NCBI RefSeq assembly: GCF_900544955.1
Contig: NZ_UQXD01000002.1
Location: 38,879-102,878, forward strand
DNA length: 64,000 nucleotides
From: an uncultured Oscillibacter sp.
GTDB taxonomy: Bacteria; Bacillota; Clostridia; Oscillospirales; Oscillospiraceae
Direction: 5' to 3'
Part shown: positions 16,319 through 24,901 of the stretch, piece by piece
Layout: every line of letters begins with the position of its first letter
Position numbering within the stretch: the stretch's first letter is position 1
Made by a program: the position numbers and the translations under genes
Notes under the pieces: generated by a model
The model's database searches: none
Told to the model about the DNA's origin: nothing
Seen by the model: the letters and a program-made list of their open reading frames with translations, nothing else

Positions 16319-16492
16319 TCAGCAGCAGGGAGCGGGATTGCAACCGCAGTTGTTGCCGCAGCCGCAGTTGTTGCCGCAGCCGCAGCTGTTGCCGCAGCCA
16401 CCCCAGCCGCCATTTCCGCAGCAGCACCAAACGATGATCAGCAGGATGATGATCCAGCAGCAGTTGCCGCCACCAAAGCCATTATTGCACAT
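16319..16492 (-). CDS. 57-residue Gly/Cys/Asn-rich membrane mini-protein
   Basis: Starts MCNNGFGGGNCCWIIILLII, continues VWCCCGNGGWGGC, then three CGCGNN-type repeats and ends NPAPCC. AGGAGG precedes the ATG at 16490-16492. A hydrophobic core (about 13-22) sits between Cys clusters. The DNA of the tail is three tandem 18-bp units (16346-16399). It resembles small YjcZ-like or high-cysteine proteins of spore formers, which suggests but does not prove a spore or envelope role. Too short for standard gene callers. Confidence 0.65.
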   Translation of the reverse strand: MCNNGFGGGNCCWIIILLIIVWCCCGNGGWGGCGNSCGCGNNCGCGNNCGCNPAPCC

Positions 16493-16576
16493 ATCGGGAC
16501 CTCCTATGAAATGTAGACCGACCGGAGCGGTCTCAATCCATAGTATGCGGTCCTGTGCCGGGTGTGCGGGCGGATT

Positions 16577-17656
16577 TCACAAACGCCAGCCGGGGACCTG
16601 TCCCCGGGCCGCGTCCCACTCCGCCCGGGTGAAGACGCCCTTCTCCTCCAGGCGCTCCCCCAGGGTCCCGCCGTCGGGCAGGACGGCCTCCAGGGCGTAG
16701 TAGGAGAGATAGGCCAGCTCCGCCCGCAGGAAGGGGTCCCGCTGGAGCATGGCCACCTCCCCCTCCGTCAGCACGCCGCAGTCCCGGGCCCGGGTCAGAG
16801 TGTCCGCCAGGTTCGTATTGGCGGCGGAGCTGTACCCCATGGCCCGGAGGACGAACTCCGTGTACTGATAGGCATTCACCGCCCCGGCGGGGCGGAAGCT
16901 GGTGGCGCTGTACCCGTTGGTATAGCCCATGGCATAGGCGTAGCCCACGTACTTCTCCGCCTGGCTGCCCCGCTGGATGTCGGTGAAGGGGGTGGTCCCG
17001 GTCCAGGCCAGGGCCTGCTGTTCCTCCCCCAGCACCCGGATGAACATGATGAGGGCCTGGAGCCGGGTGGGCGCCGCCTCCAGGTCGAAGCCCTGGCCGT
17101 ATCCAGTGAAGCTGCCCTGGAACAGGTGCAGTGTCTTCAGCGCGGCGGCGGCGGCGTTATAGTCCACCTCCCCGGAGTAGGTGAAGGCGTAGGGGCCCTG
17201 GTAGTCCACCACGGCGGTCTTGCTGGTGACGGTGAACACGGCGCTGGTGTCCTCCGCCGCCAGATAGCGGTGCCCGGTGGAGAGGGTGGCGCCGCTGGGC
17301 ACCGTGGTCCCGGCGGAGACGTCCACCACCGTGCCCGTGGTGCAGTGGACCTGCACGCTGCCCGCCAGCACCAGCACCCCGGTGCCGGTGCTGCCCAGCA
17401 GGGCGTCTCCCGCCTTCAGGCGGGTCTCCGCCCAGACGGCGGCCGTCTCCCCGGCGCCGCCGCCGTCCGCCGCCCCCTCCAGCAGCGCCTGGTCGGACGC
17501 GTCCAGCCGCCGGTCGATCTGGCGGTCCAAGGTGTCCGAAAAGGTGCCCGCCAGGTAGGACAGGGAGGCCAGGGGGTCGCCGCTGCCGCCGGCGGCCAGG
17601 GCCGCCGCCCCAAGCACCAAGCACGCCAGCAGCAAAAGTGCGGTCTTTTTGATCAT
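16577..17656 (-). CDS. secreted SLH-domain protein
   Basis: 359 residues. The N-terminus MIKKTALLLLACLVLGAAAL is a signal peptide. The central part (about 60-170) is a beta-rich region with VLVLAGSVQVHCTTGTVVDV and SGATLSTGHRYLAAEDTSAV, typical of exported SLH proteins from this group. The C-terminal half has S-layer-homology-like segments (TPFTDIQRGSQAEKYVGYAY, AMGYTNGYSATSFRPAGAVN). It is probably cell-wall attached. rex lies 45 nt upstream on the same strand. Substrate or partner unknown. Confidence 0.82.
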   Translation of the reverse strand: MIKKTALLLLACLVLGAAALAAGGSGDPLASLSYLAGTFSDTLDRQIDRRLDASDQALLEGAADGGGAGETAAVWAETRLKAGDALLGSTGTGVLVLAGSVQVHCTTGTVVDVSAGTTVPSGATLSTGHRYLAAEDTSAVFTVTSKTAVVDYQGPYAFTYSGEVDYNAAAAALKTLHLFQGSFTGYGQGFDLEAAPTRLQALIMFIRVLGEEQQALAWTGTTPFTDIQRGSQAEKYVGYAYAMGYTNGYSATSFRPAGAVNAYQYTEFVLRAMGYSSAANTNLADTLTRARDCGVLTEGEVAMLQRDPFLRAELAYLSYYALEAVLPDGGTLGERLEEKGVFTRAEWDAARGQVPGWRL

Positions 17657-17701
17657 ATGTATCCCAAATCCTTTCGTCAGCCCGGCGCCGCAGCGGCGGC
17701 G

Positions 17702-18340
17702 TCAGCGGTTGGCAATGCGGTAGCTGAGGGTGAGGAGGCTGTCCGCAAAGTGGATGTTCTCAAACTTCACGTCCGGCTCGCTGCTGGACAGCTCCACGTT
17801 CGTGAAGTTCCAGAACCCCCGGACCCCCAGGCTGATGAGGCGGTTGGCCGTCTCCTGGGCCACGGACTGGGGGATGGTCAGCACCACCACGTCCACGGGG
17901 TGCTCCCGGATGTAGCTCTCCAGATCCCGCATGGCGTAAATCGGCACGCCGTTCACCGTGGTCCCCGCCACCGTGGGGGCCACGTCGAAGGCGGCGTCCA
18001 CGGTAAAGCCGCTCTGGGAAAACCGGAAGTTCTGCAACAGCGCGTGGCCCAGGTTGCCCACGCCGATCATGATGAGGTGGTGGTTGTTGTCCACGCCCAG
18101 AATGTGGCCGATCTCGGAGCGCAGCTCCTCCACATTATAGCCGTAGCCCTGCTGGCCAAACTCGCCGAAGCAGCTGAAATCCTGGCGAATCTGGGAGGCG
18201 GTGATGTTCATCTCCTGCCCCAGGGAATGGGAGGAAATGCGCACAACACCGCGGGCGCACAATTCCGTCAGCTGGCGGTAATAGCGGGGCAGGCGCCGAA
18301 CCACAGCGTCGGAAATATTCTCTTTTTTCAAGTGACTCAC
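17702..18340 (-). CDS. rex: redox-sensing transcriptional repressor Rex
   Basis: 212 residues. Rex senses NADH/NAD+ and represses fermentation and respiration genes. The winged helix is at about 1-80 (VVRRLPRYYRQLTELCARGV; ITASQIRQDFSCFGEFGQQG) and the Rossmann domain starts at IGVGNLGHALL. The C-terminal helix ENIHFADSLLTLSYRI is also typical. A Rex-like operator overlaps its own -35 box upstream, suggesting autorepression. Confidence 0.96.
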   Translation of the reverse strand: MSHLKKENISDAVVRRLPRYYRQLTELCARGVVRISSHSLGQEMNITASQIRQDFSCFGEFGQQGYGYNVEELRSEIGHILGVDNNHHLIMIGVGNLGHALLQNFRFSQSGFTVDAAFDVAPTVAGTTVNGVPIYAMRDLESYIREHPVDVVVLTIPQSVAQETANRLISLGVRGFWNFTNVELSSSEPDVKFENIHFADSLLTLSYRIANR

Positions 18341-18372
18341 TCCCGTTCAAAGGTTTCCCTCGGTTTTCCCCT

Positions 18373-18413
18373 AGTTTAGACCAAAAGTTTCGACTTGTCA
18401 AATTTTTTAACAA
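18373..18413 (-). promoter_or_regulatory. rex promoter overlapped by a Rex-box-like palindrome
   Basis: On the minus strand: -35 TTGACA (18401-18396), 17-nt spacer, -10 TAAACT (18378-18373). The palindrome TTGTTAAA-AAA-TTTGACAA (18413-18395) overlaps the -35. It differs from the known Rex consensus (TTGTTAA-n4-TTAACAA) by one base and one extra spacer base. Confidence 0.6.
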
Positions 18414-18453
18414 TCTTCCGGGAGAAAATTTTTTGCAGCCCCTTCCACGGGAA

Positions 18454-18480
18454 AAAAGGACCGCCTACGGCGGTCCTTTT
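18454..18480 (-). terminator. intrinsic terminator after UPF0210 gene
   Basis: AAAGGACCGCC-TAC-GGCGGTCCTTT. On the minus strand it is followed by a run of six U, 12 nt after the stop at 18493. Confidence 0.8.
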
Positions 18481-18492
18481 CGGGGCTTCGGT

Positions 18493-19851
18493 TCAGTTTT
18501 TCAGGCTGTGGAGCGGCGCGGGGATGCGGCCGCCCCGGGCGATGAAGGCGGCGCTGGACTCCCGGTGGACCGGCATCACCGGGGCACTGCCCAGCAGCCC
18601 GCCCATCTCGATGGTGTCCCCCACGGTCTTGCCGGGGGTGGGCAGCAGGCGCACGGCGGTGGTCTTGCAGTTCACCATGCCGATGGCCGCCTCGTCGGCG
18701 ATGATGGCGGAGAGGGTCTCGGCCGGGGTGTCGCCGGGGACGGCGATCATGTCCAGCCCCACGGAGCACACGCAGGTCATGGCCTCCAGCTTGTCCAGGC
18801 ACAGCGTCCCCGCCTTGGCGGCGGCGATCATGCCCTCGTCCTCGCTGACGGGGATGAAGGCGCCGGAGAGGCCGCCCACGCTGGACGACGCCATGACGCC
18901 CCCCTTCTTCACCGCATCGTTCAGCAGCGCCAGGGCCGCCGTGGTGCCGTGGGTGCCGCAGGTCTCCAGGCCCATCTCCTCCAGGATGCGGGCCACGCTG
19001 TCCCCGACGGCGGGGGTGGGGGCCAGGCTCAAATCCACGATGCCGAAGGGGGTGTCCAGCCGGCGGCTGGCCTCCTGGGCCACCAGCTGGCCCATGCGGG
19101 TGATCCGGAAGGCGGTCTTTTTCACCGTCTCCGCCACCACGTCGAAGGGCTGGCCCTTCACCGCCTGGAGGGCGTGGTACACCACGCCGGGGCCGGAGAC
19201 CCCCACGTTGATGACCTTCTCCGCCTCGCCCACGCCGTGGAAGGCGCCGGCCATGAAGGGGTTGTCCTCCACGGCGTTGCAGAACACCACCAGCTTGGCG
19301 CAGCCCAGGCCGTCCCGGGACGCAGTGGCCCGGGCGGTCTCCTTGATGATCCGGCCCATGAGGGCCACGGCGTCCATGTTGATGCCCGCCTTGGTGGAGC
19401 CCACGTTGACAGAGGCGCACACCAGCTCCGTCCGGGCCATGGCCTCGGGAATGGAGCGGATCAGCCGCTCGTCCGCCGCCGTCAGCCCCTTCTGCACCAG
19501 GGCGGAGTAGCCGCCGATGAAGTTGACGCCGCAGGTCTTGGCCGCCCGGTCCAGGGCCTCGGCGAAGGGCACGTAGTCCTCCGTGTCGCTGGCCCCGGCC
19601 ACCAGGGCCATGGGGGTGACGGAGATGCGCTTGTTGACGATGGGGATGCCGAACTCCTGCTCGATGTCCTCGCCGGTGCGCACCAGCTTTTCGGCATACC
19701 GGGTGATCTTCTCGTAAATCTTCTCACAGGCCCGCCGGGGGTTCGGGTCGCAGCAGCTGAGCAGGGAGATGCCCATGGTGATGGTGCGGATGTCCAGGTG
19801 CTGCTGGTCGATCATCTCAATGGTGGAGAGGATGTCCTTCTGACTGAGCAT
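18493..19851 (-). CDS. UPF0210/PFL family protein
   Basis: 452 residues, matching UPF0210 (DUF711) in length. Recognisable parts are IRTITMGISLLSCCDPNPRR, FIGGYSALVQKGLTAADERL and CASVNVGSTKAGINMDAVAL. The fold is PFL-like, but the glycyl-radical chemistry is not established for this family. The start is the ATG at 19851 with AGGAGG seven nt upstream; an in-frame GTG at 19857 is too close to that site. It follows its usual partner, a small ACT-domain gene, and ends the lysC-hom operon. Confidence 0.9.
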   Translation of the reverse strand: MLSQKDILSTIEMIDQQHLDIRTITMGISLLSCCDPNPRRACEKIYEKITRYAEKLVRTGEDIEQEFGIPIVNKRISVTPMALVAGASDTEDYVPFAEALDRAAKTCGVNFIGGYSALVQKGLTAADERLIRSIPEAMARTELVCASVNVGSTKAGINMDAVALMGRIIKETARATASRDGLGCAKLVVFCNAVEDNPFMAGAFHGVGEAEKVINVGVSGPGVVYHALQAVKGQPFDVVAETVKKTAFRITRMGQLVAQEASRRLDTPFGIVDLSLAPTPAVGDSVARILEEMGLETCGTHGTTAALALLNDAVKKGGVMASSSVGGLSGAFIPVSEDEGMIAAAKAGTLCLDKLEAMTCVCSVGLDMIAVPGDTPAETLSAIIADEAAIGMVNCKTTAVRLLPTPGKTVGDTIEMGGLLGSAPVMPVHRESSAAFIARGGRIPAPLHSLKN

Positions 19852-19863
19852 ATCCACTCCTCC

Positions 19864-20133
19864 TCAAATGGCGTGCATGGCGTTGAAAATCTCCTCCCGC
19901 TGGATGCGGATGGAGAGCCCCATCTCCCCGCCCAGCTCCGCCAGGGCGGCGCTGAGGTCCCCGAAGGGGGCGCTGGCGGCGCTGAGGTCCACGGCCATGA
20001 CCATGGTGAAGGAGCCTTGCAGGATGGTCTGGGAGATGTCCAGGATGTTGACGTTGAAGCCGGCCAGCCGGTTGCAGATGGCGGCGATGATGCCCACCCG
20101 GTCCTGGCCCACGACGGTAACGATGGCGTTCAT
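19864..20133 (-). CDS. ACT domain protein (UPF0237 type)
   Basis: 89 residues forming a single ACT domain: MNAIVTVVGQDRVGIIAAIC then FNVNILDISQTILQGSFTMV. This GcvR-like domain binds small ligands, usually amino acids. The start is the ATG at 20133 with GGAGG upstream. It precedes UPF0210 by 12 nt, a pairing conserved in Firmicutes, and lies downstream of lysC, consistent with sensing an aspartate-family amino acid (inference). Confidence 0.9.
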   Translation of the reverse strand: MNAIVTVVGQDRVGIIAAICNRLAGFNVNILDISQTILQGSFTMVMAVDLSAASAPFGDLSAALAELGGEMGLSIRIQREEIFNAMHAI

Positions 20134-20268
20134 AATGTTCCTCCTTAAAAAACGGGACGGAATGGCTGATGGTGTCACAATGCCCCCCGGGGGCGGGGGA
20201 AACGGCGCGCCTCCCCCGGGGAAGGGCCCGCCGGGCCGCGGAAATGCGCCCCCGGCGGGCCGCAGGGC

Positions 20269-20293
20269 GTCCGGGGGGCTTTGCCCCCCGGAC
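20269..20293 (-). terminator. GC hairpin immediately after lysC
   Basis: GTCCGGGGGGC-TTT-GCCCCCCGGAC, 5 nt after the lysC stop. No U-tract, so partial attenuation between lysC and the ACT gene is more likely than full termination. The whole gap 20134-20297 is extremely GC-rich with further stems and no gene. Confidence 0.45.
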
Positions 20294-20297
20294 GGTC

Positions 20298-21509
20298 TCA
20301 TGCCTCGTCGAAGAACTTGGCGTGGATGGCCTTCACCGCCCGGTTCACGTCCTCCTCGTCCAGCAGGACGGAGACCCGGATTTCGGAGGTGTTGATCATC
20401 TGGATGTTGATGCCCGCCTCATAGAGGGCCTCGAACATCCGGGCGGCCACGCCGCAGTTGCTCATCAGCCCGGCGCCCACGATGGACACCTTGCCGATGC
20501 TGTCGTCGGATTCAATGTGGTCGAAGCGCAGAGCCTCCCGGTGCTCGTTGAGGATATCCTCCGTCTCCGCCAGGTCCTTTTTGTGGACGGTGAAGGTGAT
20601 GTCCTTGGTCTCCTGACGGCCGATGGACTGCAAAATCACGTCCACATTGATGTTGTGCTTGCTCAAAAGATCGAACACCTGGAAGGCGACGCCGGGGTTG
20701 TGCTGCAGGCCGATCAGGGCGACCCGGGCAATGCTGGTATCCTTCGCCACACCGGCGATGTTGGTTTTCTCCACTTTGGTGACCTCCTTAACTTTCGTTC
20801 CAGGCTTCCGTTCCAGGCTGGAAACAACTTCCAAATTCACTCTGAACTTCTTGGCCAGCTCCACGCTGCGGTTGTGGAGCACCTGGGCGCCCTGGGACGC
20901 CAGCTCCAGCATCTCGTCGTAGGTGATCTCGTCCAGCTTGCGGGCGTTGGGCACGATGCGGGGATCGGTGGTGTACACGCCGTCCACGTCGGTGTAAATC
21001 TGGCACAGGTCCGCCCGGAAGGCGGCGGCCAGGGCCACGGCGCTGGTGTCGGACCCGCCCCGGCCCAGGGTGGTGACGTCGCCCTGCCGGTCCACGCCCT
21101 GGAAGCCGGTGACGATGACGATGCGGTGCTGATCCAGCTCCGCCTGGACCCGCTCGGAGTCGATTTTCCGGATGCGGGCGTCGGAGTGGATGTTGGTGGA
21201 CTGAATGCCCACCTGCCAGGCCGCCAAAGATACGCAGGGCAGCCCCATGGCCTCCAGCGCCATGGCGCACAGGGATACGGAGATCTGCTCGCCGGTGGAG
21301 AGCAGCATATCCATCTCCCGCTTGGAGGCGTGGGGATTGATCTCCTCCGCCTTGGCGATGAGCTCGTCGGTGGTGTCGCCCTGGGCGGACAGCACCACGA
21401 TCACATCGTTGCCCTCTAAGTAGGTCTCCGCAATGATACCGGCCACATTCCGGATGCGCTTGGCGTCTTTCACGGAGCTGCCGCCGAATTTTTGTACGAT
21501 CAGACTCAT
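20298..21509 (-). CDS. lysC: aspartate kinase
   Basis: 403 residues. It phosphorylates aspartate, the first step toward lysine, methionine and threonine. The kinase motif VQKFGGSSVKDAKRIRNVAG is at the N-terminus, LGRGGSDTSAVALAAAF in the middle, and two C-terminal ACT domains follow (THNPGV-type IGLQHNPGVAFQVFDLLSKH and KVSIVGAGLMSNCGVAARMF), which normally mediate lysine/threonine feedback. It lies downstream of hom in the pheB-hom-lysC operon. Confidence 0.97.
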   Translation of the reverse strand: MSLIVQKFGGSSVKDAKRIRNVAGIIAETYLEGNDVIVVLSAQGDTTDELIAKAEEINPHASKREMDMLLSTGEQISVSLCAMALEAMGLPCVSLAAWQVGIQSTNIHSDARIRKIDSERVQAELDQHRIVIVTGFQGVDRQGDVTTLGRGGSDTSAVALAAAFRADLCQIYTDVDGVYTTDPRIVPNARKLDEITYDEMLELASQGAQVLHNRSVELAKKFRVNLEVVSSLERKPGTKVKEVTKVEKTNIAGVAKDTSIARVALIGLQHNPGVAFQVFDLLSKHNINVDVILQSIGRQETKDITFTVHKKDLAETEDILNEHREALRFDHIESDDSIGKVSIVGAGLMSNCGVAARMFEALYEAGINIQMINTSEIRVSVLLDEEDVNRAVKAIHAKFFDEA

Positions 21510-21580
21510 AGTGTTTCCTTCTTTGCTTCAGATTGAGTACCCCTCCGCCCCATCATACGCGGGCCCGGAGCATTTGGGAA

Positions 21581-22774
21581 TCAGGCCAGCACCCGCATAC
21601 AGGCCAGCACGTTCAAAAAGCGGGACTGCTGCCGGGCCTCCAGGCCGCTGATGCGGTCCGTCAGGAAGGCGGTCTCGCCGTCCTCACTGAGGACCTCCAC
21701 CTGGCCGAAGGCCATGGCGGCGTCGGTGAGGCTGCCCTCGATGCGGAAATAGTACCGGGTGTGGAGCTCCTGGGGACTCTGGAAGCCCTCGCCGTCCGCC
21801 GACCAGCCGATCTCCTCCCGCCGGGGGCTGGACTGAAGGCACTCCATCACGTCCGCCACGCAGGCGGAGGCGGTGGGCAGCTCCCCGGCGCCCTTGCCGT
21901 AAAACATCACGTCGCCGGTGGCGTTGCCCCGGACCATGACGGCGTTGAACACGTCCTCCACGCTGGCCAGCGGGTTGTCCTCGGGGATGAGGTGGGGCGC
22001 CACGTAGGCCGTCCGGCCCCCGCCGGGCAGCCGCACCGCCCGGCCCAGCAGCTTGATGCGGTATCCGGCCCGCTGGGCCACCTTCACGTCCCGGAGGGAC
22101 AGCTTGGTGATGCCCTCCATGGGCACGGCGGCGGGGTCCACCTGGTGGCCGAAGGCCAGGTCCGCCAGGATGCAGATCTTCCGCCCGGCGTCGATGCCCT
22201 CCACGTCGGCGGTGGGGTCCGCCTCGGCGTAGCCCTTGGCCTGGGCCTCCCGCAGGGCGTCGGAGAAAAAGGCGCCGCTGCGGACCATACGGGTGAGGAT
22301 ATAGTTGGTGGTACCGTTCAAAATGCCGTACACCTCGTCGATGCGGTTGGCGGCCATGCACTGGGTCAGGGGGTGGAGGATGGGGATGCCGCCGCCCACG
22401 CTGGCCTCAAAGAGGTAGCTGACGCCCTTCTTCCTGGCCAGCTCCAACAGCTCGCAGCCCCGCTCCGCCACCAATTGCTTGTTGGCGGTGACCACGTGCT
22501 TGCCCGCCAGCAGCGCCCGCCTGGTGTACTCGTAGGCGGCGCCCACGCCGCCGATGGTCTCCACCACCACCCGGATGGCGTCGTCCTCCTCCACCTTCGT
22601 GAAGTCGTCTGTCATCAATTGGCGGTAGGGGCCGTCCTTGAAATGCCGCACCAGGACGGTCTTCACCTGGAGGGGCTCCCCCAGCTTCCGCTCAATCTGC
22701 TTGGCGTTTTCCGCCACCACCTTGGCAACCCCCGTTCCCACGGTGCCAAGGCCCAGGATCGCAATCTGTATCAT
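21581..22774 (-). CDS. hom: homoserine dehydrogenase
   Basis: 397 residues. It reduces aspartate semialdehyde to homoserine. The NAD(P)-binding GLGTVGTGVAKVVAENA is at the N-terminus; the catalytic region includes VVTANKQLVAERG, EASVGGGIPILHPL and DEVYGILNGTTNYILTRM; the later part ends with an ACT domain (RIEGSLTDAAMAFGQVEV). The ATG at 22774 follows AGAGGAA. 19 nt separate it from pheB. Confidence 0.97.
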   Translation of the reverse strand: MIQIAILGLGTVGTGVAKVVAENAKQIERKLGEPLQVKTVLVRHFKDGPYRQLMTDDFTKVEEDDAIRVVVETIGGVGAAYEYTRRALLAGKHVVTANKQLVAERGCELLELARKKGVSYLFEASVGGGIPILHPLTQCMAANRIDEVYGILNGTTNYILTRMVRSGAFFSDALREAQAKGYAEADPTADVEGIDAGRKICILADLAFGHQVDPAAVPMEGITKLSLRDVKVAQRAGYRIKLLGRAVRLPGGGRTAYVAPHLIPEDNPLASVEDVFNAVMVRGNATGDVMFYGKGAGELPTASACVADVMECLQSSPRREEIGWSADGEGFQSPQELHTRYYFRIEGSLTDAAMAFGQVEVLSEDGETAFLTDRISGLEARQQSRFLNVLACMRVLA

Positions 22775-22793
22775 CGCTCGTTTCCTCTTTCTC

Positions 22794-23234
22794 TCAGCCT
22801 GCCAGAATCTCGAATTTCACCACGCCGTCCAGTCCCCCCACGTCGGCCAGGAGCTGTTCCAGGGACTCCGCCATGTCGCTGGTCTCGGCGGAGATGGTCA
22901 CCGCCGCGCAGCCGTTGGTGGGGATGCTCTGGTTGATGGTGAGGATGTTTGCCCCGGAGGTGGCGAACACCGACAGCACCCGGCTCAGCACGCCGGAGGT
23001 GTCCTTCAGCATGGCATAGAAGGTGATGATATGCTCCGACTTCATGTCGTTGAAGGGCTGCACGGCGTCCTTGTACTTGTAGAACGCGCTGCGGCTGATG
23101 CCCGCCAACCGGGTGGCCGCGCCCACGGTCTCCACCTCGCCGGTCTGCATCATCCGCTTGGCCTCCGCCACCTTGATGAAAATCTCCGGCAGCGCCTCCG
23201 CCGCCACAATGTAATACTTGATCGCCTTGCCCAT
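22794..23234 (-). CDS. pheB: ACT domain protein, PheB/UPF0735 type
   Basis: 146 residues. An N-terminal helix-turn-helix-like part (GEVETVGAATRLAGISRSAF) is followed by an ACT domain (IITFYAMLKDTSGVLSRVLS). PheB proteins are thought to be amino-acid-responsive regulators and often head hom or pheA operons in Firmicutes. It is the first gene of the operon that continues into hom and lysC, so it may regulate aspartate-family flux (inference). GGAGGCGGAC precedes the ATG. Confidence 0.9.
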   Translation of the reverse strand: MGKAIKYYIVAAEALPEIFIKVAEAKRMMQTGEVETVGAATRLAGISRSAFYKYKDAVQPFNDMKSEHIITFYAMLKDTSGVLSRVLSVFATSGANILTINQSIPTNGCAAVTISAETSDMAESLEQLLADVGGLDGVVKFEILAG

Positions 23235-23275
23235 TTCGTCCGCCTCCTACGGTCATTTGTCTTTACATGTTGCTC

Positions 23276-23304
23276 ATAATACCATACTTTTCTCCCCGGC
23301 ACAA
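23276..23304 (-). promoter_or_regulatory. promoter of the pheB-hom-lysC operon
   Basis: Minus strand TTGTGC (23304-23299), 17 nt, TATTAT (23281-23276), about 42 nt before the pheB ATG. Confidence 0.6.
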
Positions 23305-23439
23305 CCGAAGGCGCGCATTTTCTTTTGGAGAAAACGGGGAATCTGGCGGCGGAATGTCCGCCCCAGGTGGGCAAATTGACAGTCCGGGGGCCCGCGCCCC
23401 CTGCCGGGGACGAAGAGGACCGTCCCCGGGGCAAAATGA

Positions 23440-23461
23440 GAGGCCGCCCTCCGGCGGCCTC
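23440..23461 (-). terminator. hairpin ending the ddl-to-M18 operon
   Basis: GAGGCCGCC-CTCC-GGCGGCCTC, 9 nt after the M18 aminopeptidase stop. A second stem, GGGGACG/CGTCCCC (23406-23427), follows. Confidence 0.55.
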
Positions 23462-23469
23462 CCCCACGC

Positions 23470-24873
23470 TTATTGTTCCGCCCGGTAGACGGCCTTCATG
23501 CCCAGATACGTCTCGTAGCAGTCCAGCTTCGCCACCGTCTCAAAGGGCGCGTGCATGCTGAGCACCGGCACCCCGGCGTCCAGGGTGGTGATGTTCCGGT
23601 TGGCCATATACATGGCCACGGTCCCGCCGCCGCCGGCGTCCACCTTCCCCAGCTCCGCGATCTGCCAGAGGACGCCCGCCTCGTCAAACAGCCGCCGCAC
23701 GTAGGCCACGGTCTCCGCGTCGGCGTCGGAGGCGCCGGACTTGCCCCGGGCGCCGGTGTACTTGCAAAGGCCGATGCCGTAGTTGAGATAGGCGGCGTTC
23801 CGCTTCTCGTACACCTCCCCGAAGTCCGGGTCGTAGGCCGCCGTCACGTCGGCGCTGAGGCAGAAGGACTGCTCAAAGCACACCCGCACCGGCACGTCCT
23901 GGGCGGCACACAGGTCCTCCATGAAGGTGTCGAAGGCGGCGGACTGCATTCCCGTCACGCCGTCGGAGCCGATCTCCTCCTTGTCCGCCAGGATGCACAC
24001 GGCGGTCTTGGCGGGGGTCTCCTCCAGGTCCAGCAGGGCTTTCAGCGCGGCGTAGGCGCACACCCGGTCGTCGTGGCCGTAGGCGCCCAGCATGCTGCGG
24101 TCCAGGCCGATGTCGCAGGCCTTCACCGCGGGCACCGCCTCCAGCTCGGCGGAGGCGAAGTCGTCCTCCGTGATGCTGTACTTCTCGTGGAGCAGCTGCA
24201 TCACCGCCAGCTTCACCCGGCCGGTGTCCTCCTCGTCCCCGATGGGGCGGCTGCCCAGCAGCAGGTTCAGCGTCTCGCCGGGGATGGCCTCTCCCAGGGG
24301 CTTCTTGTTCTGCTCCATCCCCAGGTGGGGCAGCAAATCCGTGATGACCAGCCGGGGGTCCCCCGGGTCGGCGCCGATGTTCACCTGCACGCTGCCGCCG
24401 TTTTTCAGCGCCACCACGCCGTGGAGCTCCAGGGGGATGGTGACCCACTGGTACTTGCGGATCCCGCCGTAGTAATGGGTTTTGAAATAGGCCAGCTCCC
24501 CCTCCTCATAGAGAGGGGTGGGCTTCAGGTCCAGCCGGGGGGAGTCGATGTGGGCGGCGGCGATCTGGGCGCCCTCCGCCAGGCTCTTGCGGCCGATATG
24601 GGCCAGCATCACCGCCTTGCCCCGGTTCAGGACATACAGCTTATCGCCGCTTTGGACCGCCATGCCCCGGACATAGGGCCGGTAGCCCGCCGCCTCCGCC
24701 AGACGGACGGTCTCAGCGGCGCACAGCCGCTCCGTCTTTCCGGCGTCCAGGAAGGCCGCGTAGCCGGCGCAGTAGGCCGCCGCGGCGTCCTGATCCTGCC
24801 GGCTCACCCGGTCATAGCCGTTTTTCCGGCTGGTGAGCAGCCGCTTTTTCAGTTCCTTGATCTCCTCAGACAT
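23470..24873 (-). CDS. M18 family aspartyl aminopeptidase
   Basis: 467 residues, the usual M18 length. It is a dinuclear-zinc aminopeptidase releasing N-terminal (often acidic) residues from peptides in the cytosol. Metal-ligand and catalytic motifs are AAAHIDSPRLDLKP (His ligand), ILADKEEIGSDGVTGMQS (Asp/Glu-Glu), and VLSMHAPFETVAKLDCYETY (His near the C-terminus). GGAGG precedes the ATG. It is the last gene of the long operon starting at ddl. Confidence 0.95.
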   Translation of the reverse strand: MSEEIKELKKRLLTSRKNGYDRVSRQDQDAAAAYCAGYAAFLDAGKTERLCAAETVRLAEAAGYRPYVRGMAVQSGDKLYVLNRGKAVMLAHIGRKSLAEGAQIAAAHIDSPRLDLKPTPLYEEGELAYFKTHYYGGIRKYQWVTIPLELHGVVALKNGGSVQVNIGADPGDPRLVITDLLPHLGMEQNKKPLGEAIPGETLNLLLGSRPIGDEEDTGRVKLAVMQLLHEKYSITEDDFASAELEAVPAVKACDIGLDRSMLGAYGHDDRVCAYAALKALLDLEETPAKTAVCILADKEEIGSDGVTGMQSAAFDTFMEDLCAAQDVPVRVCFEQSFCLSADVTAAYDPDFGEVYEKRNAAYLNYGIGLCKYTGARGKSGASDADAETVAYVRRLFDEAGVLWQIAELGKVDAGGGGTVAMYMANRNITTLDAGVPVLSMHAPFETVAKLDCYETYLGMKAVYRAEQ

Positions 24874-24901
24874 TCCGTCGTTCCTCCTATAAGCTCTTGA
24901 T

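Noticed and set aside
15727..16413. Extended N-terminus of MrnC rich in Ala and Thr
   Set aside because: The extra part is antisense-like translation through the Cys-rich mini-gene region; the ATG at 16128 has a proper ribosome site.
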